From assembly GCA_013696525.1 (NCBI GenBank), contig JACCYK010000636.1:1-6830 (forward strand): DNA of 6,830 nt. Direction: 5' to 3'. The notes beneath the pieces were generated by a model that made no database searches, had not been told where the DNA came from, and saw only the letters and a program-made list of their open reading frames with translations. Each line of letters opens with the position of its first letter. The first letter of the stretch is position 1. Position numbers and translations under genes: made by a program. The DNA comes from Chloroflexia bacterium (GTDB lineage Bacteria; Chloroflexota; Chloroflexia; Thermomicrobiales; UBA6265). Below, piece by piece: positions 1-4,483 of this stretch.

Positions 1-91
1 TGAATATCAGCCCATTCCGGACACCCCAGACGGCTGGAAGGTAGGACGGCTGTACATGTTGATGCCCCTTGTCCGTGCAACGAAATTCTGA
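1..91 (+). CDS. C-terminal end of small conserved protein, cassette copy 1 (partial)
   Basis: Only the last 29 codons are in the window, reading from base 2 to the TGA at 89-91. The peptide contains PIPDTPDGWKVGRLYMLMPL and ends in TKF, and it matches the C-terminus of the intact protein encoded at 805-1044 almost residue for residue (EYQPIPDTPDGWKVGRLYM against EFQPIPDTPAGWKVGRLYM). It is therefore the first gene of an upstream copy of the same two-gene cassette. As in copy 2, its end overlaps the TTG that opens the next reading frame by 23 bases. The function is unknown. The gene's start and most of its length lie beyond the left edge, so its integrity cannot be judged. Confidence 0.75.
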   Translation, partial: EYQPIPDTPDGWKVGRLYMLMPLVRATKF

Positions 92-646
92 CGTCGCCGC
101 GCGGAGCTTCTTTGAGGCCCAGCGATCGTCGACCAGCTGTATCACACGAGAGCATCTGCAAATCACGACAGATACGCCTACAATCGCCACCAGGCGCACG
201 ATGGCTTTGGGATTCCTGTCGCCTTGGCCGCGGCGACAGGCGGCCCGAGTGGATACTTCTTTAGCCTAACCCATATTGTTGAATCGATGACTACGAAATC
301 GGCGAAGATCGGGCCTAGGCAGCAAGTAGCGACACGCATGTACGAGTATCGCCTGCTCGATTACCACAATAGGGAGCTACTGGTCTACCACTGGCAGCCA
401 GGACAGGGCTTCGCCGGTCCAGATCCTCCCCATCTCCACGTCTCTGCCGCGCTGGATGCCCAGATCGACGCGCTCAGCCAGCGCCAGATCCAGCTCGACA
501 AGCGCCACCTCGCAACCGGTCGCGTCTCGCTCCCAGCCGTGGTCCGTATGCTCATTACGGAGTTCGGGATTGCGCCGCTCCGGCACGACTGGCGGGCGAT
601 TCTCGACCGGACCGAGACGGCCGTGGAGGAGTTGGAAACGCGGTAA
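69..646 (+). pseudogene. Frameshifted copy 1 of the PHLH-motif conserved protein
   Basis: Two overlapping frames together match the intact 189-aa protein at 1022-1591. The first opens at TTG 69 (MSVQRNSDVAARSFFEAQRS...) and resembles copy 2 through CITREH before running out of frame to a stop at 267-269. The second continues from GGPSG (239) through MYEYRLLDYH, LLVYHWQPG and PHLHVSAAL to TAA 644-646. The DNA offset to copy 2 is 953 bases at the start and 954 at GGPSG, so copy 1 has one base fewer, lying between about 198 and 239. The N-terminal frame differs from copy 2 mostly at third codon positions (for example ttt/ttc, tgt/tgc, cga/cgt), so it was under protein-level selection before breaking. 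A shorter protein could still start at TTG 224, ATG 287 or ATG 338, the last keeping the whole C-terminal core. A sequencing error is the main alternative. Confidence 0.65.
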
Positions 647-804
647 CCGGGGATCGGCGTTCCCGCCATTGTCCAACGAACCGACCGTGGCCGGAGCGCG
701 TCCCGTCACGCGAATCGGCACTCGTCTGCCACGATGGGGCATGGTACTGTTCGTTCCGAGATGACGAGTGGTGACTCCGCCAGACCAGGCGACGGGAGGC
801 TATC
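647..804. other. Intergenic gap between the two cassette copies
   Basis: This 158-bp stretch separates the stop of cassette copy 1 from the GTG of copy 2. I see a good ribosome-binding site at its right end (794-799), but no convincing -35/-10 pair, hairpin with T-tract, or small gene. The promoter for copy 2, if it has its own, should lie here. Confidence 0.5.
794..799 (+). promoter_or_regulatory. Ribosome-binding site (GGGAGG) for the 805-1044 gene
   Basis: GGGAGG lies 5 bases before the GTG at 805 and fixes that GTG as the start. Confidence 0.7.
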
Positions 805-1044
805 GTGATTAACATCAAAGATCGTCCCAAACGTCGCTTCGACCGCTATCGTGCGCCGCTGACGGTTGACGAGGCCCGTGCCATGTTCGACCGCCGGGCA
901 CGGCGGGAGCTGGGCATCTCCGGTGAGGAGTTTCTCCGGCGGTGGGACGCGGGCGAGTTCCAGCCGATCCCCGACACCCCGGCAGGCTGGAAGGTCGGTC
1001 GGCTTTACATGATGATGCCTCTTGTCCGCCCAACGAAATTCTGA
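805..1044 (+). CDS. Small conserved protein, cassette copy 2 (possible antitoxin-like partner)
   Basis: A complete 79-aa protein starting at GTG 805 behind a strong ribosome site. The N-terminus is basic (MINIKDRPKRRFDRYRAP). It continues with LTVDEARAMFDRRARRELG and ISGEEFLRRWDAGEF, probably two short helices, then a C-terminal DTPAGWKVGRLYMMMPLVRPT strand-like segment. It has no signal peptide or membrane span. The last 23 bases overlap the TTG start of the next gene, so the two are probably translationally coupled. The same pair occurs upstream, with matching C-termini. A small charged protein ahead of and overlapping a larger partner, present in duplicate, is the usual shape of an antitoxin-toxin pair. 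That role is inference from layout only; I do not recognise a named domain. Confidence 0.75.
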   Translation: MINIKDRPKRRFDRYRAPLTVDEARAMFDRRARRELGISGEEFLRRWDAGEFQPIPDTPAGWKVGRLYMMMPLVRPTKF

Positions 1045-1591
1045 GGTCGCGGCGAACCTCTTCTTCGAGGCAACGCGGTCAGCCACGAGTTGCATCACTC
1101 GTGAGCATGTCGATCTCACGCTCGATACCTTCGCGGTTGACAATACCTACACGATATTCTTTCACCGTCCCGGCTCGCTACACTCGGCGAGCGGCGGGCC
1201 GAGCGGACTGTTTCTCGATGTCGTCCTGACCTTCGAGGTCCTCATTGCCAAGGAGAAGCGAGAACGGCGGATCGCGATCCGGATGTACGAGTATCGAATC
1301 GTTGACTATCATCAAACTGAGTTGCTCGTCTATCATTGGCAGCCAGGATCGTGCTTCGCCGGTCCAGACGTTCCCCACCTGCACGTTTCGGCCGCGCTGC
1401 AGGCCCAGATTGATGCGGTATCGCGGCTCCGGATCGAGCTGGACAAGCTCCATCTGGTAACGGGGATGGTCTCCCTGCAGGCCATGATTCGGATGCTCAT
1501 CACGGAATGGAAGATTGCCCCGCTCCGCCACAATTGGCGCGACATTCTGGCGCGGACCGAGGCGCTGTCGGCAAATGATGTCCACCCGTAA
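1022..1591 (+). CDS. Conserved 189-aa protein with VYHWQPG and PHLH motifs, cassette copy 2
   Basis: The frame opens at TTG 1022, inside the end of the preceding gene, and runs to TAA 1589-1591. There is no ATG, GTG or other TTG in frame before ATG 1283 (MYEYR). The overlapping TTG is supported because the segment ahead of MYEYR is conserved with copy 1 mainly through synonymous changes. An N-terminal part (residues about 28-72: REHVDLTLDTF, YTIFFHRP, GGPSGLFLDVVLTFEV) looks beta-rich. The C-terminal core (88-175) carries MYEYRIVDYH, LLVYHWQPG, GPDVPHLHV with a His-x-His, DKLHLVTG, and a closing IRMLITEWKIAPLRHNWRDIL helix. The Y-R..D..LL.Y...PH.H arrangement is faintly like TumE-type (DUF6516) toxins, but I cannot confirm kinship. 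Cytosolic; a nuclease or toxin role is speculation. Confidence 0.65.
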   Translation: MSAQRNSEVAANLFFEATRSATSCITREHVDLTLDTFAVDNTYTIFFHRPGSLHSASGGPSGLFLDVVLTFEVLIAKEKRERRIAIRMYEYRIVDYHQTELLVYHWQPGSCFAGPDVPHLHVSAALQAQIDAVSRLRIELDKLHLVTGMVSLQAMIRMLITEWKIAPLRHNWRDILARTEALSANDVHP

Positions 1592-1673
1592 CGCTGGACC
1601 AGCCGCCGGCAGAACTGACAGCCCGCCGGCGCCGGATGATCCGCTGCCACGTCGCGATCCAATCCAACAAATC

Positions 1674-1681
1674 GGAGGAGG
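1674..1681 (+). promoter_or_regulatory. Ribosome-binding site (GGAGGAGG) deciding the kinase start
   Basis: A strong GGAGGAGG lies 10 bases before ATG 1692. The reading frame is open further upstream to 1515, but that extension would overlap the preceding gene and has Arg/Pro-rich sequence unlike a kinase, so this site favours 1692. Confidence 0.75.
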
Positions 1682-1691
1682 CAGCCGCCGG

Positions 1692-2579
1692 ATGCGGGAA
1701 GCGCCCTTGGACCCATTCGCCATCCTGGCCGCGCTCGGCCTGGCCACGCCGACGCGGGCGACGCCGGTGCTGGGCGGCGCCGACACCGCGCTCTGGCGGG
1801 TTGAAGCTCACCACCAGGTCTACGCGCTCCGGGTGCTACGACCCGACCAGGCCGGCCAGGCACGGCGCGAGCTGGCCGCCATGACCGCCGCAAGCGCGGG
1901 CGGCGTCCCGGCGCCGGGCGTCCACGTCGCCGGCACCTGGCACGATCATCCGGTCATTGTCCTAGAATGGTGCCCCGGCCACACGCTGTTCCAGGCGATC
2001 GAGCGCGACCCCGGCCACGCCCACCAGCTCGGCCTCGCCTTCGGCCACGCCCTGGCCGCCATTCACGCCCTGCCCGCGCCCGCGGCGCTCGCTGGGGCCA
2101 CCGCCTCGTGGATCGAGTGGGCGAGCCCTGACGCCGCCTTACACGCCCGGCTCCTGGACCTCACGGGGCGACGCCAGTCCCTGCTCCATCTCGACTATCA
2201 CCCGCTGAACGTGCTGGTCGATGGCCAGCGAGTCACGGCCGTGCTCGATTGGGCCAACGCGCGGAGCGGTGACCCTCGGGCCGACCTGGCGCGGACCATC
2301 AGCCTCCTGAGCCTGGCGCCGGTCGCGCCCGAGCTGCCACCGGCGGCCTGGGCCGCGACCCGGCGGGCGCTGATCACCGGCACCCGCGCCGGCTACCGCT
2401 CCGTCGCCGGTCCACCGCGCCAGATGGCGCCCTTCCTCGCCTGGGCCGGCCTGGTGATGGAGCGCGATCTGGCGCCTCGCCTGGGTCGGCTGGACCTGCC
2501 CTGGCTGACCGCCGCCTACCTCGATCGGGTTCGAGCCTGGACCGCCGCGTGGAGAGCACGCGCCGGGCTCGGCGGCTAG
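1692..2579 (+). CDS. Aminoglycoside phosphotransferase (APH)-fold small-molecule kinase
   Basis: A 295-aa protein of typical APH length. The N-lobe has a glycine-containing turn, VLGGADTALWRV (26-37), then YALRVLRP (44-51), the strand that in APH proteins often reads LR. The hinge is VIVLEWCPGHTL (88-99). The C-lobe has the Brenner motif HLDYHPLN (166-173), with D168 as the expected catalytic base and N173 as a metal ligand. The metal-binding D186 follows in VLDWANARSGDPRADLAR. All key residues are present, so it should be an active ATP-dependent phosphotransferase in the cytosol. The substrate cannot be told: the family includes aminoglycoside, macrolide, choline, homoserine and sugar kinases, and a resistance role should not be assumed. 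It lies 100 bases after the cassette on the same strand and is convergent with the protease operon; no functional link to either side is evident. Confidence 0.88.
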   Translation: MREAPLDPFAILAALGLATPTRATPVLGGADTALWRVEAHHQVYALRVLRPDQAGQARRELAAMTAASAGGVPAPGVHVAGTWHDHPVIVLEWCPGHTLFQAIERDPGHAHQLGLAFGHALAAIHALPAPAALAGATASWIEWASPDAALHARLLDLTGRRQSLLHLDYHPLNVLVDGQRVTAVLDWANARSGDPRADLARTISLLSLAPVAPELPPAAWAATRRALITGTRAGYRSVAGPPRQMAPFLAWAGLVMERDLAPRLGRLDLPWLTAAYLDRVRAWTAAWRARAGLGG

Positions 2580-2711
2580 CGCGATCGTCACCGGCGCCCT
2601 GGATCGACTGCCCAGATGCGATCGCATGATCCACCAAGGCCGGCACGATGCTCGGCAATGCCATGCGCGGGCGGGGGCCTGGTGGTGACGTCAGTCGCGG
2701 GCCAAGGATGC
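2580..2711. other. Convergent intergenic region with a perfect 12-bp palindrome
   Basis: This 132-bp gap separates the 3' ends of the kinase (+) and the protease operon (-). It contains the perfect palindrome ATGCGATCGCAT (2616-2627), built round GCGATCGC, flanked by GGATC (2601-2605) and GATCC (2628-2632), which are inverted relative to each other. Neither arrangement has a T-tract, so I do not call a rho-independent terminator in either direction. I see no gene here. Confidence 0.55.
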
Positions 2712-2966
2712 CTACAGGAACGAGTCCGGGCCGCGGTCGGGCTCGATCTCGGCGATGACCGCTTCGGCCTCCCGCAGCCGCGACCGCAGCACGTAGAGCT
2801 CATGCTCGAAGGTGGCGTTGGAGCCCCAAGCGCCAAAGCCGGGACCGATCGGCTTCATCATCACTTTGATCCCGGCATCTTCGAGGATTTCGGCCCAGAG
2901 CTGGGCCAGCGGCTCGTTCGGCGCTGTCGCCAGGTAGACGACGGGATCATCACGCGGGCTGGTCAC
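2712..2966 (-). CDS. DUF2007-like small protein (putative signal-transducing family)
   Basis: An 84-aa protein, last gene of the protease operon. It starts at GTG 2966-2964, with GGAGGAG close upstream (2977-2971) and only 16 bases after the stop of the preceding subtilase. It has VVYLATAPNEPLAQLWAEIL (9-28), then EDAGIKVMMKPIG, a glycine-rich turn (GPGFGAWGSN), HELYVLRSRLREAEAVIAEI (55-74) and an acidic tail. This follows the DUF2007 pattern: a strand, a helix after the APNE-type turn, a second strand reading as GIKVMM, and a final Y-V-x-x-x-x-x-x-x-A helix. DUF2007 proteins are small ferredoxin-like domains of unknown biochemical role. There is no signal peptide, so it is cytosolic, unlike the two subtilases before it. 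The frame is open further upstream, but that part is antisense-type shadow within the subtilase gene. Family assignment is by pattern only. Confidence 0.75.
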   Translation of the reverse strand: MTSPRDDPVVYLATAPNEPLAQLWAEILEDAGIKVMMKPIGPGFGAWGSNATFEHELYVLRSRLREAEAVIAEIEPDRGPDSFL

Positions 2967-2970
2967 GCTG

Positions 2971-2977
2971 CTCCTCC
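2971..2977 (-). promoter_or_regulatory. Ribosome-binding site (GGAGGAG) for the DUF2007-like gene
   Basis: On the minus strand GGAGGAG precedes the GTG at 2966, with 6 bases between the GGAGG core and the start. It chooses this GTG within a longer open frame. Confidence 0.7.
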
Positions 2978-2982
2978 GTCCG

Positions 2983-4470
2983 CTACTCGGGGTCGCACGC
3001 GGTCGCGGCGCCGGCATCGAGCCGGCCGGCGCCGAGGAGGTCATCATACCGTGGATCCTGGTCCGGAATCGGGTCGGCAGCGGCCGCCAGCCGCTTGCCA
3101 ACCTCGTCGACGGTGAGACCCGGCTCGCGTTCGAGGAGCAGGGCGGCGGCGCCCGCCACCCACGGCGCCGCCATGCTGGTCCCGCTCCAAGCGGCATAGC
3201 CGCCGCCGGGGAAGGTGCTGACCACGTCGTTGCCGGGTGCGCTGAGCAAGAGGTCCTCGTGATAGTTGCTGAACTCGCTCTTGACATCATCGTCGTCGGT
3301 GGCGGCGATACCGAAAGCGTGTTCGTCGATGGCGGGGTATTCGGGCGGCGTCTCGCGGTCGGCATTGCCGGCGGCGGCGATGACCACGATGCCGGCGTCG
3401 TGCGCCGCCCGCACCGCCTCGGCAATGACGCGGGCATCATGGGTCGAGCCCAAACTCAGGTTGATTACCTCGGCGCCGCTGCCGATCGCCTGGTAGATCC
3501 CCGCCGCCACGTAGAAGGCGTCCCCCAGGCCATCGCTATCGAGCACCTTGACCGGCATGATGCCGGCCCCCGGCGCCGTCTGGGCGATGATACCGGCGAC
3601 ATGCGTCCCATGGCCGGTCATCTCGTCAATGACGCCGTCGCCGTCGTCGTCGCGGAAATTGCCCAGATCGCTCGTGTTGGGACTGTTGACCAGCACATTC
3701 CAGCCGCCGGGCGCGATCCGGGCCGCCAGGTCGGGATGGCCGGCATCGACCCCGGTGTCCAGCACCGCCACCACCACGCCCGTCCCGGTGGCGCAGCTCA
3801 AGGCATCGGGAATCCCCAGCGCGGCCGGCGGTGCCGCCGCCGCCCGCTCCGGGGGCACCGGGATCCCGCTGAGGAAGAACCGGCCTGGCCGTCCCTCCGG
3901 CGCCTGGTGGGCAAAGTTCAACTCGGCCCAGACCGTGGCCGGGTCATCGCGCAGGGGACGGAGCGCGACCCGCTCGGCCGGGTCGCCGGCAAACCCCAGC
4001 AGATAGAGGCCTTGGGCCGGGATCGCGGCCGCGATGAAGGCGCCATGCCGGGCATTGAAGGCATTGACGTCGGCATCCGGAGTGAGCCGCACGATCGCCT
4101 GGCCCGCCCGGAAGCCGTCGGTCGTGGGGTCGTTGTCGTCGTCGATGACCGGGGGCTGAAAGGCCGGATCGTTCGAGAAAACGGCCGGGTCGGGGACGAC
4201 CGGCACTGGCACGACCGGCACTGGCACGGCCGGCGCCGGGGCGGGCACGGGTGCCGGAGCCGGGGCGGGCGCTGGAGCTGTCACGAAGCCATCGTCATCA
4301 TCGTCATCGAAGTCACCGCCGCCATCATCGTCGTCGTCACCGTCTTGGAAGGCGAGCTGGTAGGGCGATTCGGCCTGGTCGGGCCCGGCCAGCATCGCCG
4401 CCGCCCGCCCGGCGCTCAGAGCGCAGGCGAGCCAGGCGGCGCACACAATTCGAGCCGGCAGCTTCGTCAT
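2983..4470 (-). CDS. Secreted S8 (subtilisin-like) serine protease, paralogue A
   Basis: A 495-aa preproprotein. A Sec-type signal (basic MTKLPAR, hydrophobic core, AAA-type cleavage near 23-25) is followed by an Asp run (43-60), a Pro/Ala/Val linker (65-93), and a propeptide-like domain (about 118-187, beginning GFRAGQAIVRL). The catalytic domain spans about 222-492. The triad is D238 (VAVLDTG), H287 (GHGTHVAG) and S432 (SGTSMAAP), with oxyanion N369 (AAAGN). A DDDGDGVIDE segment (274-283), probably calcium-binding, sits just before the catalytic His. The mature chain has exactly two cysteines, C226 and C492. The start at 4470 is chosen because AGGGA lies 8 bases ahead of it and because the in-frame ATG at 4494 would precede the signal with extra residues and overlap the upstream gene. 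It should be an exported endopeptidase; the substrate is unknown. It follows its paralogue by 11 bases and precedes the DUF2007-like gene by 16. Confidence 0.93.
   Translation of the reverse strand: MTKLPARIVCAAWLACALSAGRAAAMLAGPDQAESPYQLAFQDGDDDDDGGGDFDDDDDDGFVTAPAPAPAPAPVPAPAPAVPVPVVPVPVVPDPAVFSNDPAFQPPVIDDDNDPTTDGFRAGQAIVRLTPDADVNAFNARHGAFIAAAIPAQGLYLLGFAGDPAERVALRPLRDDPATVWAELNFAHQAPEGRPGRFFLSGIPVPPERAAAAPPAALGIPDALSCATGTGVVVAVLDTGVDAGHPDLAARIAPGGWNVLVNSPNTSDLGNFRDDDGDGVIDEMTGHGTHVAGIIAQTAPGAGIMPVKVLDSDGLGDAFYVAAGIYQAIGSGAEVINLSLGSTHDARVIAEAVRAAHDAGIVVIAAAGNADRETPPEYPAIDEHAFGIAATDDDDVKSEFSNYHEDLLLSAPGNDVVSTFPGGGYAAWSGTSMAAPWVAGAAALLLEREPGLTVDEVGKRLAAAADPIPDQDPRYDDLLGAGRLDAGAATACDPE
4192..4344 (-). 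repeat. Low-complexity Asp-run and Pro/Ala/Val linker of paralogue A
   Basis: In protein terms this covers residues 43-93. Asp-rich GDDDDDGGGDFDDDDDD comes from GAC/GAT triplet runs (4291-4344). An APAPAP-to-VPVPVV stretch follows (4192-4278). A 15-base direct repeat at 4201-4215 and 4216-4230, differing at one base, encodes part of the Pro-Val section. Such triplet and 15-mer repeats can expand or contract in frame. The segment probably acts as a flexible spacer between the signal peptide and the folded protease. Confidence 0.8.
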
Positions 4471-4478
4471 CAATCGTT

Positions 4479-4483
4479 TCCCT
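4479..4483 (-). promoter_or_regulatory. Ribosome-binding site over the upstream stop codon (paralogue A)
   Basis: On the minus strand the TAG stop of paralogue B (4484-4482) runs directly into GGA, making AGGGA, 8 bases ahead of ATG 4470. Terminating ribosomes are thus delivered onto the next gene's initiation site, which points to translational coupling. Confidence 0.7.

Larger units (their letters stand above)
1..1591 (+). repeat. Tandem duplication of the two-gene cassette (period about 950 bp)
   Basis: Copy 1 (1-646) and copy 2 (805-1591) have the same gene order, the same 23-base overlap, and clearly related DNA, with equivalent sites 945-954 bases apart. The copies are diverged rather than recent: many third positions differ, and small indels of three-base multiples separate GGPSG from MYEYR. 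Copy 1 also has a one-base deletion relative to copy 2. No terminal repeats or transposase accompany them. Confidence 0.75.

Noticed and set aside
377..742. Minus-strand frame opposite cassette copy 1
   Set aside because: It is antisense to the conserved MYEYR...PHLH coding core and has no motif or ribosome site.
1515..1691. N-terminal extension of the kinase to 1515
   Set aside because: It overlaps the preceding gene and is Arg/Pro-rich with no kinase motif; GGAGGAGG ahead of ATG 1692 is much better.
2580..2711. Rho-independent terminator for the convergent genes
   Set aside because: The palindrome and GGATC/GATCC arms give no strong stem with loop and no T-tract follows on either strand.
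4201..4345. CRISPR-like or regulatory short repeats
   Set aside because: The repeats are in-frame codon repeats for Asp runs and Pro/Ala/Val; there are no spacers of constant length.
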